A stretch of DNA of 64,000 nt from an uncultured Prevotellaceae bacterium (GCA_900318555.1 ONKX01000006.1:19368-83367); one strand, 5' to 3'; positions 9,754 through 19,935 are shown, counted from the first letter of the stretch. Notes: generated by a model not told the origin, from the sequence alone. Numbers and translations: made by a program.

Positions 9754-12735
9754 ATGAAACATATTAAAACAAACATATTTCTCTTTGCCATGTTGATGGC
9801 ATCGCCAGTAACGGGTTTTGCCCAGACTGCTGACGACGCTGACTCTACAGTGGTGAAAAAGAAAGTCCATGTTGCATTCCGCGACGTAGATGCCGACCAT
9901 CTTCTCGGAGGTGTCTCCTACGTCGATATGGAAGAGTTGTCGAAGAAGGACTATACACAAAGTAGTCTGGAAGACATGTATGGCCTTGTCGGCGGATGGA
10001 ACGGCAACAACCTTTGGGGAATGGACAACGACCGTCTGGATAATAACGACAACGACAATATGCCGCTTGTAATCATCGACGGTGTGAAGCGTCCGTCTAA
10101 CAACGTGCTTCCTTCTGAGATTGAGCAGATTACCTTCCTGAAGGGCGCACAGGCTGTCGTGCTCTATGGTTCCAAGGGTGCCAAGGGTGCTATCCTGATT
10201 ACCACCAAGCGTGGTAAGGTGGATGGCCTGCAGATTGATGCCAATGCCAACACCGGTTGGCACTTTGCCAAGGTGTTCCCTGAGTATTTAGGATCTGCAG
10301 AGTATATGACGCTCTATAATGAAGCTTTTTATAACGATGCTCTTGGTCAGGGTAATGCTGCTACTGTAAAGCTGCCGTACTCTCAGCAGGATATCTATAA
10401 TCATGCTGCAGGTGTCAATCCCTACCGTTATCCCAACGTGAACTACTATTCTGACGAGTATATCCGTAAGGCCTATAACCGTTCAGAAGGTACGTTGGAG
10501 ATTCAGGGTGGTGGTAAGCGTGCTCACTTCTACACGAACATCAACTACTATCGTGCTGAGGACCTGATCAATTTTGGTAAAGCCAAGGATAACTATACCG
10601 ACCGCTTCAGTGTACGTGGTAACGTTGACCTTGTTGTAAACAAATTCGTCACAGGTTGGGCAAACGTCAGTGCTACCTATTATAATGAATATAAGAACAA
10701 GGGTAATTTCTGGAGTGATGCGTCCAGTATGCGTCCGAACTTCCCGCAGGGTGCTGCTCCACTGATTCCTCTGAGTATGGTCGATCCCAATGCCAGCAAG
10801 GCACTTGCCACTCTCGGCAAGTCACTGAACCTGCTTGACGGATATTGGTTCCCTGGCGGTGGTACGGACGGTGCACAGACGAATGCCATTGCTGACTGCT
10901 ACTTCGGCGGTGAAACGCAAAGTGTAAGCCGTCAGTTCCAGTTCGATGCCGGTATCAACTATGACATGAACAAATTCCTGAAGGGCTTGTCTTTCAAGAC
11001 ACTGTTCTCTATTGACTATGCTGCCAGCTATGACTTGGCATACAACAACACGTATTCGCTGTTCTTCCCCACATGGAGTAACTATAACACGACGGATGCT
11101 ATTGTGGATATCAAACAGCCGAAGGACGAGGTGGTGACTGGTACGATGACCATGTCTAATTCGAAGTATCGCCAGACCATTACTTGGAATGGTCATTTCG
11201 ACTATGACAACACCTTTGCTGAGAAGCATCATGTAACGGGTATGCTGCTCGCTAGTATGTACACGACTACCAAGAGTGGTGAATACCATCGTTATGCCAA
11301 TGCAAACTTAGGCCTTCAGGGTGGTTACGACTACATGAGTCGCTACTTTGCCGAGGTCGGTCTGGCTGCTGTACATTCAGCCCGTCTTCCTAAGGGCAAC
11401 CGTGGGGCCATCTCGTATTCTTTCACCCTCGGCTGGAACATTGCCAAGGAGAAGTTTATGGAAGGCAGCTTCGTGGACGACTTGCTGCTCAGCGCATCCT
11501 ATAGTAATCTGAATGATGATGCGGATGTCTATTATGGAAGCAACTACTACTATATTTACGATGCAGCATGGTCGGATGGTGGTACGAGCTATACATGGGC
11601 TGATGGAGCTAACTCTCACGCCTCTACTTATTCTACAGTAGGTAGCAACCCTGCTCTCGACTACATTCATCGCAAGGAATTCTCCGTGTCACTGCGCGGT
11701 TCGTTCTTCAAGAAATTGATCAGTACCGAACTGACCTACTTCAATACGGACATGGACGGTTACATTATCCAGAACCCGACTTCGTATCCGTCACACCTGA
11801 AGACCGGTCAAGGTAAGTTCTCCCCTGCATTGAACAACAATATTGCCAATCGCAAGGGTCTCGACTTCAGCATCAAAGCCCAGAAGCAGTTTGGTCAGGT
11901 GCATGCTGAACTTGGCTTCGTTGGTACTTATCTCAAGACCGAATGGAAGAAGTATGATGAGGTTGCTGATTCAAAATCCCCTTGGCTGAATTCCGCTAAG
12001 CAACTCATGCACGAGGGCACTCCTCTTGACGTCATCCAAGGTTACAGATGTTTGGGCGTTTATACCATTGACGACTTTAATGTGAAGACGGACGACAATG
12101 GCAAGACTACCTACACTTTGAAGGAGGGTAAATATGGTCTTGGTGGTACTGTGATGCCTGGTGACTTGAAGTATGAAGATGTCAATGGCGATGGAACCAT
12201 CAATAACCAGGACCAGGTAGAGTTAGGAAAGTCGGGAACATACGGTGCTCCTTGGACTATCGGCCTGAACCTCACGCTGAAATATAAGAACTGGACGCTC
12301 TTCGTATTGGGTAATGGACAGTTCGGCGCTTCTGCCCTGTCTAATGGCGCATATTACTATATGTCGGGTACCAACAAGTATTCTGTGAACGTACGTGACC
12401 ACTACCAGTACACTTATGATGCTAACGGCGTTATCAATGGTTTCGTAAATTCGAATGCTACTCATCCCCGTCTGAGTGCTGCGAATACGCCTGCCAATGG
12501 TGCTGCTTCTACCTACTGGTTGTATAGCACAGACCGCTTCAACCTCCGTAAGGTACAGGTGACCTACGACTTCCCGAAGGAATGGTTCGAAGGAAAGTGG
12601 GTCAAGGCACTCTCAGTTTATTTGAACGGAAACGATCTCCTCACAATCTCTAAGAATCGTAAGATCATGGAGACCAGCATTGGTTATGCTCCACAGACTC
12701 GTTTCTATAACCTCGGTGTTAAGGTAACTCTCTAA
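9754..12735 (+). CDS. SusC-type TonB-dependent receptor lacking the N-terminal regulatory-like domain (xusC-like)
   Basis: A 993-residue outer-membrane receptor, the second SusC of the operon. The ATG at 9754 gives a normal signal peptide ending GFAQ. Unlike the first SusC, the mature protein goes almost straight into the plug (VSYVDMEELSKKDYTQSS), with no carboxypeptidase-regulatory-like domain and no recognisable VVVGYG TonB-box segment. The plug motif LVIIDGVKRP and the ILITTKRGK segment are kept, followed by a full barrel. It lies 37 nt after the SusD stop. It may take different oligosaccharides or work with a different TonB/ExbB partner; both are inferences. Confidence 0.9.
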   Translation: MKHIKTNIFLFAMLMASPVTGFAQTADDADSTVVKKKVHVAFRDVDADHLLGGVSYVDMEELSKKDYTQSSLEDMYGLVGGWNGNNLWGMDNDRLDNNDNDNMPLVIIDGVKRPSNNVLPSEIEQITFLKGAQAVVLYGSKGAKGAILITTKRGKVDGLQIDANANTGWHFAKVFPEYLGSAEYMTLYNEAFYNDALGQGNAATVKLPYSQQDIYNHAAGVNPYRYPNVNYYSDEYIRKAYNRSEGTLEIQGGGKRAHFYTNINYYRAEDLINFGKAKDNYTDRFSVRGNVDLVVNKFVTGWANVSATYYNEYKNKGNFWSDASSMRPNFPQGAAPLIPLSMVDPNASKALATLGKSLNLLDGYWFPGGGTDGAQTNAIADCYFGGETQSVSRQFQFDAGINYDMNKFLKGLSFKTLFSIDYAASYDLAYNNTYSLFFPTWSNYNTTDAIVDIKQPKDEVVTGTMTMSNSKYRQTITWNGHFDYDNTFAEKHHVTGMLLASMYTTTKSGEYHRYANANLGLQGGYDYMSRYFAEVGLAAVHSARLPKGNRGAISYSFTLGWNIAKEKFMEGSFVDDLLLSASYSNLNDDADVYYGSNYYYIYDAAWSDGGTSYTWADGANSHASTYSTVGSNPALDYIHRKEFSVSLRGSFFKKLISTELTYFNTDMDGYIIQNPTSYPSHLKTGQGKFSPALNNNIANRKGLDFSIKAQKQFGQVHAELGFVGTYLKTEWKKYDEVADSKSPWLNSAKQLMHEGTPLDVIQGYRCLGVYTIDDFNVKTDDNGKTTYTLKEGKYGLGGTVMPGDLKYEDVNGDGTINNQDQVELGKSGTYGAPWTIGLNLTLKYKNWTLFVLGNGQFGASALSNGAYYYMSGTNKYSVNVRDHYQYTYDANGVINGFVNSNATHPRLSAANTPANGAASTYWLYSTDRFNLRKVQVTYDFPKEWFEGKWVKALSVYLNGNDLLTISKNRKIMETSIGYAPQTRFYNLGVKVTL

Positions 12736-12747
12736 AACGATAAGACA

Positions 12748-14550
12748 ATGAAGACAAAAAATATTATATTCTATCTCATCGGTCTTCTTTTGTTCAGCTC
12801 CTGCGACGACATGTTTGAGCCGGCAAAAGAAAATACCCGACAGTTGGAGGCGATGGTTCAGGAGACTGACTATGTGTATGGTCTGCTGATTTATGGATAT
12901 ACCCGCCTTCCTTATTTAAGGGTCACTACGACCGACGTGGCTACCGACGATGCTGTCACCAACAATTCAAATGATAATTATAAGAAGATGGCTCTCGGTA
13001 CATGGACATCAGACAATGATCCGATGACACAGTGGAATGCGTGCAAGGACGGTATCCAGTATGTCAATCTTTTCCTCAAGTACGTCAATGACGTGAACTG
13101 GGCTCAGAGTGCTAAATCCAAGCAGCAGATGTTCATTGACCGTCTGACGGGTGAGGCCCTTGGTCTCCGTGCCATCTTCTACTACCATCTGCTGTTGGCT
13201 CATGCCGGTTATGCAGGCGGTGAACTGCTTGGTGTACCCTTGCTGACAGAGCCGGAAGACGGTAGCTCTGACTACAACCAGCCGCGCGCCACTTTCGCAG
13301 AAGTTGTAGAGCAGATTTTCAAGGATTGCGATAAGGCTGATACACTGCTTCCTGCTCAGTATATCGATCTGGACGACGAGAGCTTAATTCCTGAGAAGTA
13401 TTTGCATCTTGGTGCACAGTTGTCAGGTTATAACCTCGTATTTGGTGCTAAGATGGCCAAGAACCTGATTTGCGGCAAGATCGTTCAGGCCGTAAAGGCA
13501 CAGACTGCCTTGCTGGCTGCAAGTCCTGCCTATCGTGAGAAGAGTGGTGTCTCTTCTGAACAGGCTGCCAGAATATGCGCAGCTGTACTGAAGGGCGTGG
13601 AGTTTGATCCGGAAGGTAACATCTGGTATCGTAATGTCTCTCAGCTGTCATCAAGTACAAGTATCATGCCGGAAATCCTATGGCGTGCTGAGTGGGAAAA
13701 AGCTGATGCCTCTCAGGAGACGGACAACTTCCCTCCCTCGCAGAATGGTAGTGGTAGAATCAATCCCACACAGAATCTCGTGGATGCATTCCCCATGGCT
13801 AACGGATACCCCATCACCGATTCGAGATCGAATTACGATCCCCAGAATCCTTACGCCAACCGCGACCCGCGTCTGGATGAGGATATTATTCATGATGGTT
13901 CCGTATTCAAAAGCACCACGATTATTACTGGTACCTATGGACCGGCTGACAACAAAGACAATATCAACAATGCCGGTTCTCAACATACGCTTACAGGCTA
14001 TTACATGAAGAAGTTGCTCCGTGATGATGCCGGTCCATCGGCAAAATCAACGACTGCAGCACTTCAGCCGCACATCTTCCCACGTATCCGTTATACAGAG
14101 ATGTTCTTGGCATACGCTGAGGCTGCCAACGATGCATGGGGACCGAAAGCGGATGGTGCAGGCCTGGGTCTCTCGGCTTACGATGTTATCAAGATGATCC
14201 GTCAGCGTGGTGGTATCGGTCAAAACGAGGTTGGTGAATATCAAGGCGACCCCTATCTGGATGAGTGCGCAAACGATAATACAGGTGCTAAGATGCGTGA
14301 CTTGATTCGCAACGAGCGTCGTATTGAGCTCTGCTTCGAGAACAAGCGCTTCTATGATCTCCGTCGTTGGTTGTTGCCCATCAATGTCAGTGCAAAGGGT
14401 GTGCAGGTCGACCAGGTCGATGACGATACCTTTAGCTATACCATTCTTGACGTAGAGCCTCGCCAGTACGAGTCTTACCAGTACTATGGTCCCATTCCTA
14501 ACAGTGAAGTGCTCCAGTGGAATGCACTGAAACAGAACGAGGGATGGTAA
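12748..14550 (+). CDS. SusD/RagB glycan-binding lipoprotein (xusD-like)
   Basis: A 600-residue lipoprotein with lipobox FSSC at residues 16-19, the surface partner of the second SusC, which ends 12 nt upstream. SusD hallmarks are the N-terminal TPR-like helices (ALGLRAIFYYHLLLAHAGYA) and the C-terminal LIRNERRIELCFENKRFYDL block. The tandem arrangement SusC-SusD-SusC-SusD is typical of xylan clusters in Prevotella and Bacteroides. Confidence 0.92.
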   Translation: MKTKNIIFYLIGLLLFSSCDDMFEPAKENTRQLEAMVQETDYVYGLLIYGYTRLPYLRVTTTDVATDDAVTNNSNDNYKKMALGTWTSDNDPMTQWNACKDGIQYVNLFLKYVNDVNWAQSAKSKQQMFIDRLTGEALGLRAIFYYHLLLAHAGYAGGELLGVPLLTEPEDGSSDYNQPRATFAEVVEQIFKDCDKADTLLPAQYIDLDDESLIPEKYLHLGAQLSGYNLVFGAKMAKNLICGKIVQAVKAQTALLAASPAYREKSGVSSEQAARICAAVLKGVEFDPEGNIWYRNVSQLSSSTSIMPEILWRAEWEKADASQETDNFPPSQNGSGRINPTQNLVDAFPMANGYPITDSRSNYDPQNPYANRDPRLDEDIIHDGSVFKSTTIITGTYGPADNKDNINNAGSQHTLTGYYMKKLLRDDAGPSAKSTTAALQPHIFPRIRYTEMFLAYAEAANDAWGPKADGAGLGLSAYDVIKMIRQRGGIGQNEVGEYQGDPYLDECANDNTGAKMRDLIRNERRIELCFENKRFYDLRRWLLPINVSAKGVQVDQVDDDTFSYTILDVEPRQYESYQYYGPIPNSEVLQWNALKQNEGW

Positions 14551-14555
14551 ACACT

Positions 14556-14634
14556 AGTTTAAAGTTTAAAGTTCTTTGACCTAAAGGTACAAAGCGTTTA
14601 AGGAAACGATTAGAAAATTTAAAGTTTAAAGTTT
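14556..14634 (+). repeat. Two short TTTAAAG heptamer arrays
   Basis: Two-copy TTTAAAG runs at 14556-14573 and 14617-14634 flank a 44-nt spacer between the second susD and the next lipoprotein gene. They belong to the 7-bp-period array family seen throughout the window. Confidence 0.7.
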
Positions 14635-14638
14635 TACA

Positions 14639-15820
14639 ATGATGAAGCTGAAGAAATATATATACGGTGTAGCCTTGGGAGCCCTTTCTCTCACATTGGC
14701 AGCATGCTATAATGCAGACAAGGACTTCCAAGACTACGAAGGGGGTGCGAAGGCTTATTTCGCCTACCAGAACCCAATACGTACACTCGTACTTGGTACT
14801 GACATCTATGACAACACGCTGGACAATGCACACAAGTGTCAAATTTGGTCCACCATGGGTGGTGCCTACGGTGGACGTGATGCAGTGATAGATGTTATCA
14901 TTGACGAGTCGCTTTGCGAAAACCTCTACTTCCTGGATGATGGCGGATACGAGCGTGCAAAGGTTGCTCCTTTACCTCACGATTACTATAACTACGATGA
15001 GGTGAAAAACGCTGTTATCAGATACAATGGTAATCCTCGTGGCTATTTGGAAATCCAGTTTACGGATAAATTCTTCCAGGATCCCAAGACCACTTCTAAC
15101 GACACCACTTATGTGATTCCCGTTAGAATGGTGAAAGCTACGGGCATTGATGGCATTCTTTCCGGTACACCCAACACCTCTAACCCTGTCCGCCAGAACG
15201 CGAAGGACTGGTCGGTACTTCCTATGGACTATGTGCTCTATTGCGTGAGATATATGAACCCCTGGCAGGGTAAGTACATCCGCCGTGGTGTTGACATGGT
15301 GACAGAAAATGGTGGCGAGGCTACAAAGGTTGTCCGTAAGGATTTCAGCATGTACAATTCAGACGTTGAGCGTTACAGCAAGATGGATCCCTCGAACCCT
15401 GTGAACCAGTACGACGAAATTTGCGGTATCACTACCAAGAACATGACGCAGGCTATTTTCCCTGTATCGTTCAAGACCTCTGGAGCTTCTATTAGCTGTA
15501 ATCTCCTTCTGACCTTCAATGGCAACCAGTGCACCATCTCTACCGAAGATGAGGGTGTGACAGTTACTGGTTCCGGTGAATATATCATCAAGGGAACTGA
15601 AAAGTCTGAGTATAAGGACTACCAGTGGGGAAGCATCAATGGAGAACTTGTCCAGCGTGATATCCTCCGTCTGGCCTATCAAGTTGATTTTAGCGGCACT
15701 GGCAAGGATATTCAGATAGCAACTGCTGATACGATGGTTGTTCAGACGCGTGAGTCGAACAAGAGAGGGTGGTTCGATTACAAGTATAATGACCAACCTG
15801 TTGTTCTTCCAGGTAATTAA
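14639..15820 (+). CDS. Surface glycan-binding lipoprotein, DUF1735/DUF5627-like (xusE position)
   Basis: A 393-residue lipoprotein (lipobox LAAC near residue 23; start ATG 14639 or 14642). It has an N-terminal DUF1735-like immunoglobulin-type domain (about 30-170) and a C-terminal half with the MNPWQGKYIRRGVD segment of the DUF5627 type. No catalytic motif is visible. It occupies the position of XusE in the P. bryantii xylan cluster, directly after the second SusD. Its likely job is to bind polysaccharide at the cell surface. Domain assignment is by recognition of sequence style and is moderately certain. Confidence 0.8.
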   Translation: MMKLKKYIYGVALGALSLTLAACYNADKDFQDYEGGAKAYFAYQNPIRTLVLGTDIYDNTLDNAHKCQIWSTMGGAYGGRDAVIDVIIDESLCENLYFLDDGGYERAKVAPLPHDYYNYDEVKNAVIRYNGNPRGYLEIQFTDKFFQDPKTTSNDTTYVIPVRMVKATGIDGILSGTPNTSNPVRQNAKDWSVLPMDYVLYCVRYMNPWQGKYIRRGVDMVTENGGEATKVVRKDFSMYNSDVERYSKMDPSNPVNQYDEICGITTKNMTQAIFPVSFKTSGASISCNLLLTFNGNQCTISTEDEGVTVTGSGEYIIKGTEKSEYKDYQWGSINGELVQRDILRLAYQVDFSGTGKDIQIATADTMVVQTRESNKRGWFDYKYNDQPVVLPGN

Positions 15821-15838
15821 TTATAGGAGGATTGGAAT

Positions 15839-17581
15839 ATGAAAAGAATTGTAAATAAGCTTTTTGCTTTTAGCTGTTTGCTTTTGGCCGTTTCTTGTGC
15901 TGACTATAACGATTTGGGTGGCTTTAAAGCTGAACCGGATCCCAGCTACACAGATGAGTATGCTAACCTGGATCCTGTGAAGGACTATATCAACAGAACG
16001 GCTAATCCGAACATGTCAATGGAGACATCCATGGCCTTGACAACCTATAACAAACAGGGCTTGGAGCATTCCGTGGCAGTGACCAACTTCGACGGCGTTG
16101 CCTTTGGCTATACTTTTATGCCGGACAAGTACGTCAGTAAGAAGGGTTATATGAACTTCATGGCTTTGAAGGATGCCCTTAGTCACTCAGAAACGATTGG
16201 TTATAAGGTTTACGGTAGTCCTATCGTTGCCAACGAGCAGCAGTCTGATGAATGGTTTAGTGCGCTGACAGCTCCTGTTGAAATCTCGGTGCTCCCCATC
16301 AATGATGTGGATCTTGACTATTCTACGGTAGATGAGTTCACGGGTACGTCGCTGAGAGGTAAACCTGTCATTGTAAAGAATTTCGATGATAAAGGTAATG
16401 CCCTTAAAATTCCAAAGAATTCAAAACCTTATATCGTTGAAGGCTTCCCTGTCGATCCTCAAGGCTATTATACCATCACTTTCACCGTGAGGGGTTACAA
16501 AGATGACAAGAAGACGGAAATGGAAAAGGAAGAGAACATCAACTGTACTTTTGCCGATAGTGTGGTGAATACCGGTAAGGATAAAAATGGTGACTTGATT
16601 AAAAAGAACTTCACCATCAGACCCGGTGGATGGCAGACTGTCAAGGTGGAGTGGGTGCCGGCGAAGACAGCTACACAGGGCTACTTGATGATTGAGCGTA
16701 ACTTGAACACAATCCTCTACATCCGTAATGTACATGTTGAGCATACACCCGACAACCACCGTGAGCAGACCAAGCAGGAGAAGAACGACACCATTCAGTA
16801 TGCACTCAGAAAGTGGTGCGATGGTCTGATGGAGGCCAATGCCGGATATATCAAGTCGTTTGACCTTGTTGACAAACCTCTTAGCACAACGGTGCTCGAG
16901 GGTGTTACTTACGAGGGTGAGAATGTGCTCGACCTGAAGCACTCTGATGAAAAGATTTTCTGGCAGGACTATCTGGAGGAAGGTGGCAAGAGCGGCAGTG
17001 AGCTCTATGCTGCTACTGTCTCAAAGGTGGCAAAGTCTGCCTTCGAGAAGCATGGTGGTAACCCGGAAGAATTGAAGTTCTTCATCAGTGAGACAGGACT
17101 GGAGAAACAACAGAGACTGTCGAGCCTCAAGTATTGGATAAATGTATGGGAGTCTAATGGTGCCAAGATTGATGGTATCAATGGCGAGCTGAATCTTACC
17201 TATAGCGAGGATGCCACCAAGCAGGCAGCTAATGAGGCAGCGTTGAAAGTCTTCTTCGGAAAACTTGCTGAAACAGGTAAGCTGATACGTCTCTCTAACT
17301 TCGATATCACGTATGAGGATGCTGATGGCGTTTCTGTTACAGCAGATAAGATTACGAAGGCCCAGCGTCAGGCTCTGGCCGACTACCATGCCCGTGTCAT
17401 CAGATTATACATGTCCCAGATTCCTGCTGCACAACAGGCAGGTCTCTGTAAAAGCAATTTCTTTGATGCGTCGAGCGGCGCAGGCGCTCCTGTAGGCCTC
17501 TGGTCTAAGGCTGCTAACGGCGACTGGTTACGTAATGCTACCTACGAGGCTTTCTGCAAAGCACTTGGTGGACTACAATAA
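15839..17581 (+). CDS. GH10 xylanase-like lipoprotein lacking both catalytic glutamates (probable xylan-binding protein)
   Basis: A 580-residue surface lipoprotein (lipobox AVSC, Cys20) with the overall GH10 fold pattern of Bacteroidetes Xyn10C-type enzymes, including a CBM-like insertion at about 165-300. Second-half landmarks are clear: FWQDYL (374-379), GGNPEELKFF, KIDGI (443-447), LAETGKLIRL and IPAAQQAGLC. The key positions are changed. The WDVVNE acid/base motif reads FDLVDK (341-346, Glu to Lys346), and the nucleophile SELD reads SNFD (486-489, Glu to Asn487). The usual GHTLVWH stretch is also degenerate. Hydrolysis is therefore not expected. It sits where xyn10C lies in xus clusters, so binding xylan at the surface is the likely role. 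Confidence 0.85.
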   Translation: MKRIVNKLFAFSCLLLAVSCADYNDLGGFKAEPDPSYTDEYANLDPVKDYINRTANPNMSMETSMALTTYNKQGLEHSVAVTNFDGVAFGYTFMPDKYVSKKGYMNFMALKDALSHSETIGYKVYGSPIVANEQQSDEWFSALTAPVEISVLPINDVDLDYSTVDEFTGTSLRGKPVIVKNFDDKGNALKIPKNSKPYIVEGFPVDPQGYYTITFTVRGYKDDKKTEMEKEENINCTFADSVVNTGKDKNGDLIKKNFTIRPGGWQTVKVEWVPAKTATQGYLMIERNLNTILYIRNVHVEHTPDNHREQTKQEKNDTIQYALRKWCDGLMEANAGYIKSFDLVDKPLSTTVLEGVTYEGENVLDLKHSDEKIFWQDYLEEGGKSGSELYAATVSKVAKSAFEKHGGNPEELKFFISETGLEKQQRLSSLKYWINVWESNGAKIDGINGELNLTYSEDATKQAANEAALKVFFGKLAETGKLIRLSNFDITYEDADGVSVTADKITKAQRQALADYHARVIRLYMSQIPAAQQAGLCKSNFFDASSGAGAPVGLWSKAANGDWLRNATYEAFCKALGGLQ

Positions 17582-17709
17582 ATGAGATCTCAGATGATTG
17601 TCAGTGAACAAAAGGATTCGTCTGATTTTCCTGGCAATCATCTCTCTAAAGTATATCAATAATTATTATTTTTTTAATTCATTTATTTATTAACTAATTT
17701 TTTTCTATT

Positions 17710-19935
17710 ATGAAGAGACTATTTACTCTTGTTGCTCTCATGGCAATGGTTTTGGGAGCAAGTGCAAAGTGGAGTGATGAGCCGGTTTACAAAATTGACT
17801 ACTCCACTTATCAGGGTTTCCCGTTCTACGTAATGGGTTATGTACCAGAGTTTAGCAATGGTTGCATGACCGACTTTGGTGCCCAGTACGGTTACAAGAC
17901 CGATGCCGAAATGGCTGATTTTACTGGTGGAACTGAAGTTGGTACGGTTGCTACCTCAAACGGTACTGTGTACCACAAGGTCTTGCTTGATGCACCCGCT
18001 TGGCACCAGTATTTCATTGCTGATGGTATCCAGACCGAAGTTGACGGCAAGTATAAAGTCGTTGCAAAAGTAAAGGCTACTGCAGCTGTATCTATCAACG
18101 TCAACATGGGTTGGGGTTGGGGAAACGGCGAACAGGCCAGCGCTTCAGTTGCTATCCCTGAAGGTGGTGACTTCCAAGAGGTAGAATGGACCTACGAAGG
18201 CATCAATGGTGGTTCTTGTAACCTCGTTGCACAGCCCGGTGGAAGCACTGAAACCATCGAATGGCTGAGCCTTGAAGTTTATGCATGGGAAAAGGAAGGT
18301 CAGAGACCAAAGGTTTGGCTTGAGGACATCGACAATGGTAATGCCGAGAAGTCTTGGCTTGAGATGCAGCTTGATGGTATAACATATAATGATATGGAGA
18401 GAAACTTCAAGATTTGCGCTTGGTCAAAGGAGAAGGGACGCAATGTGGATGAGACTGCTGATGGTCAGCCTTGGAATCCATTCCCCGCTGACATCGAAGT
18501 TGACCCGAAGGATCCAAACAACCACGTATTTGTTTGCCATGGTCAGCCCGCTACCACATCGGGTGATGCTTCTGCATGGGACAACCAGTTCTGGATTCAG
18601 TCAAAGCATCCTTGGACTTCTGGTACAAAGCTGAAGATTAAGTTCCGCTACATGGCTTCTGCTGATGTAAGCTCTACCGACACTCAGATCCACAATCAGA
18701 CTCCTTCTGACTACCTCATCTGGCACGCTATTGGTAACATCCACTTCACTGAAGAATGGCAGCAGTTTGATAATACAATGACCATCGGTGACGACATGGC
18801 CAATGGTTGGTCAATCGCATTCAACCTGAACTCAGTTGTTAAGGACGCTGTTACTTTCTACTTCGATGACCTCTCTTGGCAGTATCTGCAGCTTGACGAG
18901 GGCTACTTTATCTCTGGTGTTAATGTAGGTGTCAACCCCTCATACGATGATCTGGACAACGCAATTCCGTTCGAGGATGAGGGAGAACTTCTTGTAGCTA
19001 CATTTGGTTCTAAGGGTGACGCTACTACTTATGTAGATCAGGTGATGATTTCTACTAAGCGTGGTGATGATGCTGCTTATAAGGGTGCTACCCTGAAACC
19101 CCAGGATAAGATTAGAAAGTCCGATCCTGATGAGTGGCATGATTATGAACCATCTTCTAACGCAAGAATTGATCTCCCAGGCCTTGGCGTTTGGAAGGTT
19201 GTCCTCGACCCAGGATATTCGGCTATGACATTCGAAATGCTCGAGGGTACTCCTTATGTGGAGCCCGATCCCGTTCCTGTCTTCACCTATGCAGATGAAC
19301 TCGTTCTCCATGCTGTAGAGCGTGACTTCCTTACTGCTGATGCTGATGGTAACTCAAGAGAGCCAGGTGGTGAAATCGGTAATGGACAGCCTTGGGACAG
19401 CCAGTTCTGGATTGCTGCTGACCGCGATCTTAAGACCGACGAAGTAACTGTCCTCAAATTCCAGTATAAGGGTTCAATTGCTGCTCATACTTCTACACAG
19501 GTACATAAGGTTGGTGATGATGGCAAACCTTGCACTTATCTCAACTGGCAGGCTATTGGTGATGTAGACTTTACTGAGGAATGGCAGGACTTCGAGACTG
19601 AGTTCAAAGTTCCTAGTGGTGACAACGGCATGAGATCAATCGTATTCAATATGGCTGAAATTAAGGCTGCTTGCGATTACTCGATTAAGAATGTTCAGTG
19701 GTACATCAAGGATGCATCTCTGGAAGAGGGTCAGACTTATGAGAACCTGATTAGCGGTGCTAGCAACTTCTACATGAAGGAGGAAGCTACAACTGCTCCT
19801 TACACTGGTATCAATAACGTAATTATTAATACTGGTAAGACTACTTCTGCTATCTACAACCTCGCTGGCCAGAAGGTTAACAATAACTTCAAGGGCATCG
19901 TTGTTAAGGACGGCAAGAAGTTTGTGAACAAGTAA
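17710..19935 (+). CDS. Secreted multi-module carbohydrate-binding protein
   Basis: A 741-residue secreted protein with signal peptide ending GASA-K. It contains three CBM4/9-like jelly-roll modules, at about 20-200, 215-385 and 545-705. The second and third are clear duplicates (WDNQFWIQ / WDSQFWIA, then WHAIG / WQAIG, then FTEEWQ in both). No catalytic domain is seen. The C terminus (IYNLAGQKVNNNFKGIVV to the final KKFVNK) resembles the short secretion/sorting tails found on exported Prevotella proteins. It lies 128 nt after the GH10-like gene and ends the glycan operon. It probably holds polysaccharide at or near the cell surface. Confidence 0.8.
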   Translation: MKRLFTLVALMAMVLGASAKWSDEPVYKIDYSTYQGFPFYVMGYVPEFSNGCMTDFGAQYGYKTDAEMADFTGGTEVGTVATSNGTVYHKVLLDAPAWHQYFIADGIQTEVDGKYKVVAKVKATAAVSINVNMGWGWGNGEQASASVAIPEGGDFQEVEWTYEGINGGSCNLVAQPGGSTETIEWLSLEVYAWEKEGQRPKVWLEDIDNGNAEKSWLEMQLDGITYNDMERNFKICAWSKEKGRNVDETADGQPWNPFPADIEVDPKDPNNHVFVCHGQPATTSGDASAWDNQFWIQSKHPWTSGTKLKIKFRYMASADVSSTDTQIHNQTPSDYLIWHAIGNIHFTEEWQQFDNTMTIGDDMANGWSIAFNLNSVVKDAVTFYFDDLSWQYLQLDEGYFISGVNVGVNPSYDDLDNAIPFEDEGELLVATFGSKGDATTYVDQVMISTKRGDDAAYKGATLKPQDKIRKSDPDEWHDYEPSSNARIDLPGLGVWKVVLDPGYSAMTFEMLEGTPYVEPDPVPVFTYADELVLHAVERDFLTADADGNSREPGGEIGNGQPWDSQFWIAADRDLKTDEVTVLKFQYKGSIAAHTSTQVHKVGDDGKPCTYLNWQAIGDVDFTEEWQDFETEFKVPSGDNGMRSIVFNMAEIKAACDYSIKNVQWYIKDASLEEGQTYENLISGASNFYMKEEATTAPYTGINNVIINTGKTTSAIYNLAGQKVNNNFKGIVVKDGKKFVNK

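Noticed and set aside
8784-9791. Long minus-strand reading frame (335 codons) opposite the first SusD
   Set aside because: It lies opposite a SusD gene with all family motifs, and its translation has no recognisable domain. It is an antisense shadow of biased codon use.
15839-17581. Active GH10 xylanase
   Set aside because: Overall similarity is clear, but both catalytic glutamate positions are Lys and Asn.
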